Positions 35,035 through 46,049 of a stretch of DNA of 64,000 bases are shown here, one piece after another. The notes under the pieces were generated by a model. That model saw only the letters and a list, made by a program, of their open reading frames with translations, made no database searches and was not told the DNA's origin. The position numbers were made by a program, and so were the translations under genes. Origin of the DNA: Buddleja alternifolia (Eukaryota > Streptophyta > Magnoliopsida > Lamiales > Scrophulariaceae); the NCBI GenBank assembly GCA_019426215.1, contig CM033397.1, positions 27,220,480 to 27,284,479 of the forward strand. The letters are read 5' to 3'. The number at the start of each line of letters is the position of its first letter. Positions within the stretch are counted from its first letter, which is position 1.

Positions 35035-35240
35035 AACAGTCTTCTTATTGTTAGGTTGTTCCTTTATTTATGGTATCCAACATCTTTCTTTAGTCAAAGT
35101 GGGTCAGTTTTTTTAGTCTAAGTAGTTAGAGATTATTTTGGAGTCTGTAAGCCTATAAAAGGCAAATCCCCTTTTACTGAATAAACAATTCCTTTGGAAA
35201 AATATTTTCTTTGCATATGCTCTGTTCTCTAATTTCAACA
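34967..35240 (+). repeat. 3' LTR of copia 4
   Basis: 274 bp, same ends as the 5' LTR, with about nine substitutions. It is followed by GTAAC (35241-35245), the right target duplication. Confidence 0.93.
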
Positions 35241-35917
35241 GTAACTAAATGATGGTGTCTAATGCTCCTTTTCAATAGAGAGACATGGAACACTGGGCGT
35301 ATTTTTGATTCAACAGGCAACTGCAACTTATAAAAAACTGATCCCACACTATCTATCAACATAAATGGTCCAGCAAATTGAGGAGAGAGTTTTCAAACTC
35401 TGTTATTATCGGAAGAGTGTTCTTTGTATGGCTTCAACTAAGGTACACCATATCACTAGTCTGAAAGGACCTCTCATTTCTATGTTGATCAGCATAGTAT
35501 TTCATTCTAGTTTAGCCTAAGTTAGTTTCTCTTTGATGTATTTAGCTTTATGTAACCTCTCTTGCAACAATTCTTCAACACCAACCACAGAAGATAGAAA
35601 ATAAGGCCTCATTCCAAGTTGAGAAGGCTTATAGCCATATAAAGCTTCAAAATGTGTCATACCCAATGTGGAGTGAAAAGAGGTGTTATACCACCAGTCA
35701 GCAAGAGTAAATCATTTACACCACCTTTTCGGAAAACTCCCACATGTATCTTTGAAGGACTCTAGACACTGATTTACCCTTCAAGATTGCCCATCACTTT
35801 GTGGGTGATAAGTAGTACTGAGATTTTGTGCAACCCCTATGAGTGAAAACAAATCCCTCCAAAACTTACTAGTAAAGATTTTATCCCTGTCAGATACTAA
35901 CACGCTAGAAACTAACG
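35241..35917 (-). pseudogene. Chromovirus integrase remnant, continuous with 30595-30807
   Basis: On the minus strand it begins near the integrase motif VSDRDKIF (about 35898) and passes a [14 protein letters not shown] block. It continues through the WWYNTSFHSTLGMTHFEALYG block to RPVFHVSLLKRSIRH (35300-35245), the start of the pol C-terminus. Stops and frameshifts interrupt it. On its upstream side it is cut by the LTR of element D; the remainder is not seen beyond element D. Confidence 0.8.
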
Positions 35918-36808
35918 TGCTTTAATAGCAAGTGTACTTGTCGTGATAGCAATAGAAATGGACAATAAGTCCGGGTTGTCGAACCTCAAGGACTAGTTAT
36001 TTAGTTAATGATTTTCGATAACAAAAGGAAGTAAATTAGAGATTTAACTAAAAAGGAAAGTAGAATAAGCTAAAGCGAAAGTAAAGGGAAATTAAACTTC
36101 CAAGGTGGAGAGGTGACTAAGGCTCATATTCGGGCACATGTTGCGTATTGCTATCCTAAGATCATTACCAATTCATTAGACATACATTGCTATGTTGAAA
36201 GCTCCTAAGGTAAAGACTCCTATACTTAAATGGCGGTTTCCTAAGTATGTCTTCCCGGAAATCTAACCTCTAAGTATGTATTAAAGAGCTAGAGCTTACT
36301 CGATTAAAATCGTACGACTTCACCCAGGAGTCTTTGCCTATGTCTAGGACAACTCTTATTTGGTCGGTGATGTTGTGAAATTCTTGCACTCTAAGTCAAT
36401 TTTCTCTCGAATAATTCACCTAGGCATGATATCTAACACATGTTGATCAAGCATATGTAAGGCATTCAATCACAAAATCACAACACATAGTAATATACGA
36501 ATTGAATTGGAAAATGATCTTATTATAGTTAATACTAGCAACAAGACCTTCACATGGCCTTAGTTGAACAAATTAGCCCATAAAATGCATAAAAGAAAAG
36601 CTCAACACTAAACTCATGTTCATAGACAAATAATGAGTTTAGGCTAAGAAGCTCCCTATGTTAAGTTGATGATTGGGTCTTGATTGGAAATTTGAATCCC
36701 TTCTTTTCCCTCTTCTTAGCTCTTCAAGGGTGATGATAGGATGGCTCAAATCCAAGAGAAAGCTCCCAACCCCCAGAATTCGGACCACTTTCTCTTGCTG
36801 AAATCTGG

Positions 36809-36818
36809 AGTATATACT
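36809..36818 (-). promoter_or_regulatory. TATA-like box in LTR of element D
   Basis: AGTATATACT lies about 20 bases downstream, in the element's direction, of the GC-rich motif array, matching the plan of elements A and C. Confidence 0.4.
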
Positions 36819-36837
36819 CTTCAAAAAATGGTTACAG

Positions 36838-37075
36838 TGGTGCCTAGGCGCGGGTAGTATGGCACCTAGGTGCGGACAACGTGGCAGAGTTGTCTTGGGG
36901 GAAAAGTCGAGTGGCGCCCAGGCGTGGAAATCATGGCGCTCGGGCGTGGAAGGAACGACGCCTGGGGGTGGTCAAGGTGGCACCTAGGAGCCATACTACG
37001 TGCAGCTACTGTGTCTCTTCTTCATTTGGAGCCTGGGAAAAAGTGATGTGGCGCCTGGGCGCCGGCTTGCGAAGC
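36838..37075 (-). repeat. GC-rich motif array in LTR of element D
   Basis: Seven or so variants of GGCGCCYRGGCGYGG are spread over 240 bp of otherwise AT-rich LTR (for example GGCGCCCAGGCGTGG, GGCGCTCGGGCGTGG, GGCGCCTGGGCGCCGG in plus-strand reading). The same motif recurs in the element's gag at about 39915-40070. Confidence 0.75.
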
Positions 37076-37253
37076 ACCCTATCTTGAATTCGTTTGATAC
37101 GTCATCTTTTGCCTTTTTCTTTGTTTACATCCATTTAAGGCCTGAAATCACTTAACGCACGCATTAAATGCACATGTGGCAAGAATCAAGCGACAAATGA
37201 ACCTAAAACTTAAACACAACGGGCTTAAAAACACGTAAAAACGACTCTTATCA

Positions 37254-37294
37254 ACCCCCCCCCCCCAACTTATCAATTGCACGTCCTCGAGCAA
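37254..37294 (-). promoter_or_regulatory. 3' polypurine tract of element D with preceding stem-loop
   Basis: On the minus strand TTGC-T-CG-AGGA-CG-T-GCAA (37294-37277) is followed by a run of twelve G (37266-37255) and the LTR start. Same layout as 18407-18444 in element A. Confidence 0.75.
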
Positions 37295-38824
37295 TAAGAG
37301 CTTCTACGATATGAAAACATCATCAAACAGGGTAGAAACAAAAAGAAAACTACTTAACTCACTTTCGTGGAGTGAACGGTTGCACTTAGCGGCTGCAACA
37401 AGTCTTTAAACCTTTGAGTTATTTCAAAGGACGAGTTATAGTCTCGTGAGGGTTTGCATGCGATATACCCACAAAGTGGAAGGATGTTCAACCCCAACTA
37501 ATCAACACAAATCAACATGATTAATAGTAAAGCAATGGCATGAATTCATCCGTTAAAGCTCAATATTACATATATACACGTCACATACTTGTTCATGTTA
37601 CGCCTTAAACTCGAAAAGCACATCTTAAGGGTGTAGTGATAATAATTCTAAGTTATTATAGTCAAGTGGCATTCTTACCACTTTTCAGACATTAATCTCA
37701 TATCTATCAACTTTCGATTAGTCACAGGGCACGAGAATCAAAGAAAACCTCATAGCCATTTCAAATTCATCACTTTATCCACTTTAGGCTCTAAAATCAT
37801 GAAACTTTCAACTCAAAACACTAGAGGATAGACCATGTGCAATGTTCAGTTCCCTTAGGATTTCTATGAAACCCTTGTAACAAGCTTTAAGTCAATACTC
37901 CCAAACCGGACGGCTTTAGGGTATTAAGTGTAGAGACACTCCTAAGGGCTTAATCACTCAAGTGTCAAAGGCCACAAAACAAAACTAGGTCCTTATTCCA
38001 TTTACACTTTCATTGGCTTGACTTTTTGTCCTCAGTACATATTAGCCTGACTTTTTCGATCATAAAAATTTTCAACCTCGTTTATATTATTAAGTAAAGT
38101 CAACATTCTCAACTCATAACCCATGTGACAAGTCTAGGTTAATATTTCCGGGAAAATGTCTTTAAGTGTTTCAAAATGGTTATCCACTCAACTCTTCTAC
38201 CCTTGACTTATGTGTGATTGTGAGTCATCTAAGGACCATCTAATCTCGTCTAGGGTCCCACGAGCAAGGCAAAGATGTGTATAGTTCATTAAAGTCCAAA
38301 TTGATAGAGAAAACATGCCAGTGATTCAAACTAACCAATCTCAATGCATTAAATGAAGGGTTGAAATTCTAGCAAAAAAAATTTTTGTGCTTGAATTTTC
38401 ACAAAACATTTAGAACAAAATACATGCAATAGCAATGATTCCCCCAAACTTGAGCTAAAAACAAGATCACATGACACATAAAATCAATAAGCGGGACTCA
38501 TACCACCACCCCCCTCCCCAAACTTAAACTCAACATTGCCCTCGATGTTGACTCAATCATACACACTCAAAAGGGGGTAAACGAAAGTACTTACAACAAA
38601 TGTGCTGAAAAGCAAACCTTAATCACGTGAAATCCGCTCCAAACTCATATTCACAATGAAAAATTCTCCAAAGCAAAACTCGGCTACTACATGTCATGTA
38701 CTCACAATATAAAACCATCAAGACTCATAGAGAAGCATGTCAAAAGTGCATGCTTGAATATAACATAAAGAAACAAAACTACACAAGATAAAAATGAAAG
38801 CAAAAAGAAAATAAAACTTACAAA
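37295..38824 (-). other. 3' untranslated region of element D
   Basis: No supported gene on either strand. It contains the internal stem-loop plus purine tract at 38506-38550. The rest is AT-rich sequence distantly like the 3' region of element A. Confidence 0.6.
38506..38550 (-). other. Internal stem-loop plus polypurine-like tract, element D
   Basis: Minus-strand stem CAACAT/ATGTTG (38550-38545 with 38536-38531), inner G-C pair and loop AGGG, then AAGTTTGGGGAGGGGGG. Two outer stem pairs differ from element A while keeping pairing. Confidence 0.65.
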
Positions 38825-38874
38825 CTTGGGTTGCCTCCCAAGAAGTGCTTGTTTATAGTCATTAGCTTGACTTT
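38825..38874 (-). other. Two post-pol stem-loops, element D
   Basis: Minus strand: AAAGTCA-AGCTAA-TGACTAT (38874-38855, one mismatch) then CTTGGG-AGGCAA-CCCAAG (38842-38825). Order and spacing match element A (17221-17272). Confidence 0.7.
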
Positions 38875-38888
38875 GTGCTCTTTGAGGT

Positions 38889-41323
38889 TCAAATAGGTGC
38901 CCCATTTAGAACGACAATATCCTTGTCATTTCTCCTTTTATCCTCATGTCCCACTCGCCTCCACTCATATTGCAGCGTTTTGAGATTAGCCCTCTGTGTC
39001 GAATTTGTCTTATCGATCTCACAAACACGTTGATGTGGTGGAATGTACTTTATGCATAAAGCCTCCTTTCTCACCTTGTCTTGGTTCTCATTGGGGACCT
39101 CATCCTCCAACTCAAGAGTGCCCTTAGTCTTGCCACTTGCACATTTCTCATCAAGCAAAGGGTTAATAGCATCGACATTTAAACAAGTAAGATCATCCAT
39201 GGATGGTCTCATGTCATTATAAGCATCGAATATCACCTTTTCATCTCCTACCTTCAATGTCAACTTACCCTTTCCCATGTCGATCTTGGCATTGCTAGTG
39301 GCTAGGAAAGGTCTTCCTAGGATCAAGGGAACATCAATGTCGCTATCCATCTCGAGAACCACAAAGTCAATTGGATAAAAGAACTTTTCGACTTGGACAA
39401 TGACATCCTTGATAATGCCCTTTGGGTGTTTGATAGAGTGATCCGCCAATTGAAAGGACATGGATGTTGGCTTAGGATCTCCAAGACCGAGCATCTTAAA
39501 ATAGAGTAAGGAAGGAGGTTGATGCTAGCTCCCGAGTCACAAAGAACTCTCTTCAATATGAGGTGCCCAATGGTGCATGGAATGGTTAGACGCCTCAGAT
39601 GTTTGAGCTTGCGAGGTAACTTTTTAAGTAAGATGGCATAGCACTCCTCGGGTAGACATACCGTCTCGTTCACTTCCCATTTCTTCTTGTTGGTAAAGAT
39701 GTCTTTAAGGAACTTAATGCAATTGGGCATTTTCAAAATGGCATCAATGAAGGGAAAGTTGATTCGAACTCAACGAATAATAGCTAAGATTCTTAAGAAG
39801 CTTTGACCCAGCTCCTTTCTATGCTTGTACTGAGCTAGCCGAAATGGTAAACGGATTGCAATAGGTGGAGCGGGAAGCAGAGATGATGAACTATAGGCAG
39901 AAGAAGCAGGAGACGGCGCTTGGGTACCAGAAGTTGCTCCTGCGCGCGGTGATAACAGCTCCTAAGCGTGAGGCATATGGCGCTCGGGCACGGTGCTACG
40001 AAGCAATTCATCCTGCAAGGGCGTGTCTGGTGCCTGGGCATCGTCTGAGGGGCGCTGGGGCGCCACTGTGCGAACAGAATCATTTTCCACTTGTTTCCTA
40101 CTCCTTAAGGCAATTGCATAGCATTGCTTTTTTGGGTTCTTCTCTATGTCACTTAGTAGAGTTCCCGGGGCTCTCCCACTCATCACGGTAGATAGTTGTT
40201 TCATGTGTGTTTTCAAATCTTTCCTCTACATCAACATGTCCTTCATCATATTTCAGAGCTCATCGAACGACGCATCCGACTTCTTAATGTGCTCGTCTAG
40301 ACGTTCATCGGTTGTTAGAGGTCTCACTTGCCCTTCCCCTTGAAAATTATCTTGCCTTTGAGCTTGGTTATTGTTGAATGGAGGCCTCGGTGCTGATAAA
40401 TACCGGGATGGGCGTTTTGTGCCGGATTAGGTCTCTTCGGGAAATTGACGGGCACATGGAAATTCACTTGAGGTCGATTGGCATTTCCAACATAGTTCAC
40501 ATTGCCAACCATTGGTTCCAAAGCTACCTCTTCTTCCAACTCTTGAATGCAAGCGATTTTTTTGGTAGATACCTCTTCATCATCGGGATAAAGCTCATCT
40601 TGCCAGGTTAATTGTTCAATCTTGTCCCACACACTTTGGCAATCCAAACCGAGGAGATCACTGCCCATACCCGCATTAAGCATATTTCTAACGCGTGATC
40701 GGAATCCATCATAGAAGTGTAACACTTGCTCATTCAACCCAAAGTTGTGATCCGGGCATTTCCCAAGCATGCCTTTATACTGAGCCTATGCCTCGACTAG
40801 GACTCATTAGTCCTTTGCCTCAACCCTTTGATATTGTTCTGGAGCTCGTTGATTTTAGAGGGTGGGAGGAATTTATTCAAGAAGGCTTCGACTAACTCAC
40901 CCTATGTTGTGATGGATTGGGATGGTAGAGATTTGTACCACGTGGTCGCCTTGTCCTTTAGCGAGAAGTTGGAAAACTCTTAGACGAACTGCATCGAGAT
41001 CCCATGGATGAAATTGGATAGTCATGAGGGCATCGTCCAGAGTCTCCAAATGTGCATGAGGCGATTCATGAGGCTCACCATAGAAGGGTTTGCCTTGCAC
41101 CATACTAAAGATGTGAGACGGGATGTGTTAATTCGATGCATGGAAATTGGACAAGACCACAGGCCCTGGTATGGTGTGGACCCTTGGTGGTAGACTCCCC
41201 CGGTTGTTGAGGAGGAGGCGGTTGCGTGGCTTGGAGAATGCCTTGTAACCACTCCCGATTCTCCAACAAGTTCATGTTCGGGAAACGTGCATTTAGATTT
41301 AGTTGATAGATATTATCCGCCAT
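38889..41323 (-). pseudogene. Element D gag and protease, broken
   Basis: ATG 41323 starts MADNIYQLNLNARFPNMN. Gag shows ESPHAHLETLDDALMTI (about 41070) and DGFRSRVRNMLNAG (about 40710); several frameshifts fall between. After the ALRS-K motif (about 40110) a proline- and arginine-rich segment is encoded by the GC-rich motif shared with the LTR. Protease has LCDSGASINLLPYS (about 39540) and DVPLILGRPFLATS (about 39330) with catalytic D-S-G present. The frame then ends ...DIVVLNGAPI at 38889 with no RT. Confidence 0.85.
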
Positions 41324-41504
41324 TTCACAAACTCATCTACTAGCCAGGAGAACACATTCAATTTCAGGCTCAAAATCAAGTAAAGGCTAGTTGGACAACG
41401 TGATTGAGTGTGTTCCTGGTGAGGTAAATGGGCTAAATTTTTTTGTTTCTCTCATGTATAAAACTTCCAAAAAGTTCGATAAAAAGGGGTCAATGATGAT
41501 ATGG

Positions 41505-41630
41505 ACTGAGATCATTCAAATAATGATAATAACTGAGATCATTCAAATAATGAGGCTGACCATTCGCAGTTGATTGATCATGATGACCATATGCAGACTG
41601 ATCATGTTGACCATATGCAGTTGACTGACC
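41505..41630 (+). repeat. Short tandem repeats in the copia 5 linker
   Basis: ACTGAGATCATTCAAATAAT occurs twice (about 41505 and 41532), followed by three units built on GACCATATGCAGNTGA. They give a repeated DHMQ-like peptide in one frame. Confidence 0.65.
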
Positions 41631-43434
41631 ATGTTGGCCGTTCGCTATTGACTCATTGTTTGAATGATCCTAATTCTGAGACCTTATCGAACTCCACTCA
41701 ATCTAATTTTTTAAATCAACAATCTAAGGTTTTGATTGAGCAGCCAATTTCCTTGCGAAAAAATGGAAGAGTCTCAAAACTCCCCTCTCATTTAACTGAT
41801 TTTGATCTCTATCTTTACTCCGCTAAATTTTAAATTCTAATTGCTCTTATGTTTTGTCTGGTTTTCTTTTATATGATCATCTTGGTGATAACTATAAGTG
41901 TTTTCTATCCTTTCTAAACAAGAATAGGGAACCTTCCAGTTTTAATGCAGCTGTGAAAGATAAAAATTGGCGTAATGCAATGAATCTAGAAATGAAAGCT
42001 CTTGAGGGTAATTATACTTGGGTTTTAACTAGTCTACCAAAAGATAGAATATCAATTGGTTGTAAATGGGTTATTACAATCAAATATAAGTCAAATGGGG
42101 AGATTTAAAGATATAAAGTTAGGTTAGTTGCAAAAAGGATATAGCCAAAAGGAGGGGATAGCTACCACGAGACTTTTTCCCTGGTTGTCAAAATGGTTAT
42201 TGTCAGGTCTTTACTTTCTATATTTGTTATAAATGATTGACCTTTAGTTCAAATGGATGTTAATAATGCTTTCTTGCATGGTGATCTTGTTGAGGAAGTT
42301 TATATGACATTGCCTGAAGGGTTTTTCGTTATAAATGATAAAAGGGTATGCAAATTAGAAATGTCTCTTTATGGGTTAAAGCAAGCTCCTCGTCAATGGA
42401 ACGATAAATTTACTCTTGCTCTTTTAAGTCATAATTTTGTTCTTTACTTATATATGTGGATGATTTCTTTCATTTGCTTTACTTATATAGGTGGATGATA
42501 TTGTTATCAATAGTACTTCTGTGAATGCTATTGAGAATCTTAAGACATTTTTGAATTCTAATTTTCATATTAAGGACTTATGAAATTTAAAGTATTTTTT
42601 TGGCAAATAAGTTGCTAGATCTAACAAAGGGTTATGTTTAAATTTAGAAAAAATATAATTTGGAATTGATAGAAGAGTTTGGTTTGTTAGGGTCAAAGCC
42701 TATAGATGTTCCTATGGAACAAAATTTGAAGTTAGACCTTGTTGAATCTGATTTTGATAAGTTTTTACCTGATATTTCTGTGTATCAAAGATTAATTAGT
42801 AAACTCATTTGTTTGACTATGGCTCGGCCAGACATTTTCTTATCTTGTTCACATTTTGATTCAGTTCATGCATAATCCTAAATATCTCATTTGATTCTAC
42901 TTTTTGTGTTTTGAAGTACTTAAAGAAGTCACCGGACAAAGGTATTTTTCTGTCTAAGTCTTCAGCTTTAAAGTTACATGCTTTCTGTGATTCTGATTGG
43001 GCTTCATGATCGTTGACAAGGAAATCAGTGACTGGTTTTTGTATATTTTTAGGAGATTTCTTGATTTCTTAGAAAAGCAAAAAAATAGTCTATTGTTTCC
43101 TGGTCATCAGCCGAAGCAGAATATCAGGCAATGGGTACTACATGTTCTAAAATTGTTTCATTTAGATATATGTGATTTAAAACCAGTTTATCTTTCATGT
43201 GATAACTAGGTGGCCATATATATTTCTGCTAACCCTGTTTTCGATCAAAGAACTAAACACGTGAAAATTGATTGCCACATCGTTAGAGATTTTATAAAAG
43301 ACGGCACCATAGCGACGAGATTTGTTTGGTTCGAAGATCAAATTGAAGTCCTATTTACAAAGGTGTTGACTAAAGCCCAGCATTGTCGTCTCGAAGCAAA
43401 GCTGGGACTCTTGGACGTTCATCACCCACCAGTT
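41570..43434 (+). pseudogene. Copia 5 RT and RNase H, broken
   Basis: A linker (SKLPSHLTDFDLY near 41765) precedes RT: NWRNAMNLEMKAL (41967), SIGCKWVITIKYKSNGEI (42050, then a stop), [19 protein letters not shown] (42250) and [16 protein letters not shown] (42363). The catalytic segment is present twice in degenerate form (around 42445 and 42485) as an imperfect tandem duplication. RNase H remnants include DQRTKHVKIDCHIVRDFI near 43250. Ends at 43434. Confidence 0.8.
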
Positions 43435-43443
43435 TGAAGGGGG

Positions 43444-43786
43444 TGTTAAAAGGCCTCATTATATTGATTGGGTCATGTTATTTATTGTGGCCCAGAGTGT
43501 CAATTTGTTAAGTTTCTATTGTTGTTTAGGCTCAGTTGTGGTGTCAGCCTATTTAAGGGTTATTTAAGTCTTTTTTCATGTTTTAGGGTATGTGGTACAT
43601 ATTGCTTTGGAGCCTTAGTTGTATTTTATAATTTGAAATTTATCTTTTGCTCTCATTCTTAAGAACCGTTTCTTAGCTTTTCTTTGTAAAGCTTTAGCAG
43701 AAAACTCATTTGCTTCATCTTGAATAATATTTACATTTTCATCTTCTCTTGTTCAAATATACTTCTCTTCATATTGTTTTTCAACA
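43444..43786 (+). repeat. 3' LTR of copia 5 (343 bp)
   Basis: TGTTAAAAGG...TTTTTCAACA, directly after the purine tract GAAGGGGG. No second copy is present in the window. Confidence 0.75.
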
Positions 43787-45660
43787 AGGTGTATGATCAT
43801 GGCACAATCCCCTTCTATAATTATTGATTCCCATCCGAACCTTGCTACAAGTTCCAGTGCGTGTTTTGTTGCAAATGCTTTAGCCACTAGTCCATCTCCT
43901 TTTCATATTTAATTTGTCGGATTTCCATGCAAGAACATTACCATTTGAGTCCCTAGCTACTATTATGATTCCCAGTTGGTCGTCCTAATCAAACACAGCT
44001 CCATCGAAGTTGATTTTGATGATTCCATGTATTTGCACTTTCCAACATATAGGCAGGTTCTGGGTAATGACATTTGCATTCTCACCAGGTAAGTTGAAAA
44101 ATTCCTCCTGAAAAGCGATAGCAAACGAAACAGTATCTGGCAGTGTGGAGTCTCAGTTATCAATAGCTTTTTTGTTTCTAGTCCATCATAACGTCTAGTA
44201 GCAGCCGAGAAATCTACTTCACTCTTCTGTAGTTAGATGCTCATAAATAAATCAAAACCATATTTCGGCATCACCCTTCCATTGAGAGAAATTGTCCCCA
44301 AAATTGTCGTGCAAACGTGCACGATAAGAAAGAATGTTAAGTATCTTTTTTTTTCTCAAGGCAAAATCAGCATCCTTTAGTAGCGAAACAGTGGCGACTA
44401 CGAAGGTTATTTACTGTAGGAATAGCATTTCTACAGAATTTCCAAGCAAAACCTCGAACCTTATTTGGGACTTTTGCTTTCCAAATAAAATTCCAAGAGC
44501 GACTCAGGCTGGAGCTAGAAGAGTGAGAATTTCTTCGATCTTGTAACTCCAAAGCAACAAAATAGGCGCTTCTAACTAAGAACATACCATTTGAACTAAA
44601 GTGCCAAATGAATGTATCAATATGATTGAAGTTGCCAGTGTGATTCCGAGGATAGCCTCAACATCATCAGGTAGGAAAAGAAATGAGACAAGGTCTGTAG
44701 TCCAGCCACCATGCTTCTTTAAGATGCTGTAAACCATCAGCAATCAGGCGTTCCAATTAAGGGATGGGCAGTGTTTGTAGCTTGAAAGTCAGCGATCATG
44801 CCAAATTCAAATTTGGGAACCATTTCCAATTCTCCAGTGTGCACCTGCTTCAATGATGTCAAGTGCTCCAAAAATACTTTTCCAGGTATAGGACGGTTTC
44901 GATCAAAGGTGGGCGTTAAATATGTCTCCTTTCGGGAAATACCGAGCATTGAGTATACTACTAAAAATATTATCTGGATTTTGAAAAATAAGCCAAGCTT
45001 TTTTCGCGAGTAGTGCTGAGTTGAATGCTTTTAGGTCTCTAAAATCGAGACCACCTTCATCTTTTTGTCTACAAAGCTTTTTCCACAATATCCAAAGGAT
45101 CTGTCTTGAGTTCCGACTGTTCCACCATGCTATCATAGACTCAAGTTCCCGAGTAATGTTATTTGGTATTCTGAAACATCCCATAGTATAAGTCGGTATA
45201 GATTGTGCTACCGCCTTAATGAGAATTTCCTTACTAGCTTGTGAGAGTTGTTTCTCAATCCAGCCCTGGAACTTCTTCCATACTCATTCACGGAGAGAAA
45301 TAAAAACTCCACATTTAAATTTTCCCACAATCGCCGAAAGACCCAGGTATTTATTGTGTCTGTCTGCCATATTAACCCCTAGAATCGAAGGGAGAATTTT
45401 TCAATTTTGGTGGTCCACATTTTCGCTAAATACCACTGTTAATTTATGGAGGTTGACCTCTTGGCCGGACACCTATGAGTATCGATCTAGAATATTTTGG
45501 ACACATCTCATAGCTTCAGAAGTTGCTTGACAGAATATCATTGTGTCATCAGCGAAAAAAAGGTGTGAGACCCTCGGTGCATTTTGTGCCACTAACACAC
45601 CAATTAGCGATCCATGGTCCTCAGCTATTTGAATAAGAACTAAAAACTTCTGTACATAAA
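43787..45660 (-). pseudogene. LINE (non-LTR) retrotransposon remnant: RT end, zf-RVT, RNase H
   Basis: Minus strand, from about 45650 downward. The RT catalytic motif VSHLFFADDTMIF (about 45575-45535) is followed by conserved RT tail text (PTYTMGCFRIPNNITRELE, QKDEGGLDFRDLKAFN). A zf-RVT domain (FLVRSAYFVALEL, KAKVPNKVRGFAWKFCRNAIPT, about 44580-44400) and an RVT_3-type RNase H (INFDGAVFD, LGIIIVARDSNGN, about 44010-43920) complete it. Stops and frameshifts are frequent. The 5' part (endonuclease, RT start) is missing, as is common for LINEs; the 3' end is cut by copia 5. Confidence 0.85.
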
Positions 45661-46049
45661 AGAAATAGGTAAGGAGATAGTGGGTCTCCTTATGTTAAAT
45701 GGTGCCCTACTCCTAATGGGTTTCTTTTTTCTTTTATTAATACCTAATTAATTAGTTTCCTACTACTAAAAGTATTTCAAATTTTGAGTAAGGTTGTGAA
45801 AGTCTTTTTACAATAAAACAAGCACATTAATTATTCACACATTTATGTAGAGATTAGATATATAATTACTATATATGAGTGGTCGTGTTAATTTTCTCAT
45901 TACAACAAAGTTTTCATTTTTATAAAAAATATACTTGTTTTATCGATCATTTAATCTTACTATGTGAACTTGTATTCATAAATCTGACTATCACTTACTC
46001 AATTTTGGGGATATACAAACTCTAATAAATATTGACAAAATAATAGTTT
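45661..46049. other. Non-coding AT-rich interval
   Basis: About 390 bases of AT-rich sequence with no gene or clear repeat. The last five bases (AGTTT, 46045-46049) are the left target duplication of the next element. Confidence 0.5.
46045..46049. repeat. Target site duplication AGTTT, left copy, Tat-like element
   Basis: Matches 55576-55580, directly after the right LTR. Confidence 0.85.

Larger units (their letters stand above)
30808..35240 (+). mobile_element. Ty1/copia element 4, both LTRs, defective body
   Basis: Two 274-bp LTRs flanked by GTAAC, an initiator-Met-type primer site, gag-pol remnants and a polypurine tract make a whole insertion of 4433 bp. It sits in the minus-strand chromovirus remnant. 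By eye the LTRs differ at about nine positions, mostly transitions. The body has at least five frameshifts or stops, and the RT catalytic core is missing. Confidence 0.93.
35918..37253 (-). repeat. 3' LTR of element D (about 1336 bp)
   Basis: On the minus strand it starts TGATAAGAGTCG at 37253, directly after the polypurine tract. The other end is set at TGCTTTAATAGC (plus strand, 35918), where chromovirus sequence takes over; that end is uncertain by tens of bases. It contains a GC-rich motif array (36838-37075). Confidence 0.7.
35918..41340 (-). mobile_element. Athila-like gypsy element D, lacks RT, RNase H and integrase
   Basis: Minus-strand order is decayed gag and protease (41323-38889), stem-loops, an untranslated region with internal and terminal purine tracts, and the 3' LTR (37253-35918). 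There is no 5' LTR; the right edge, set near 41340, is uncertain because copia 5 sequence follows. Between protease and the post-pol stem-loops, where about 3 kb of pol should be, only about 100 codons remain. The 3' region is clearly homologous to that of element A. Confidence 0.8.
41400..43786 (+). mobile_element. Ty1/copia element 5, 3' fragment
   Basis: A linker, RT and RNase H remnants, a purine tract and a 343-bp LTR. No Gag, protease, integrase or 5' LTR. The left boundary with element D is not resolved. A LINE remnant follows on the right. Confidence 0.75.
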
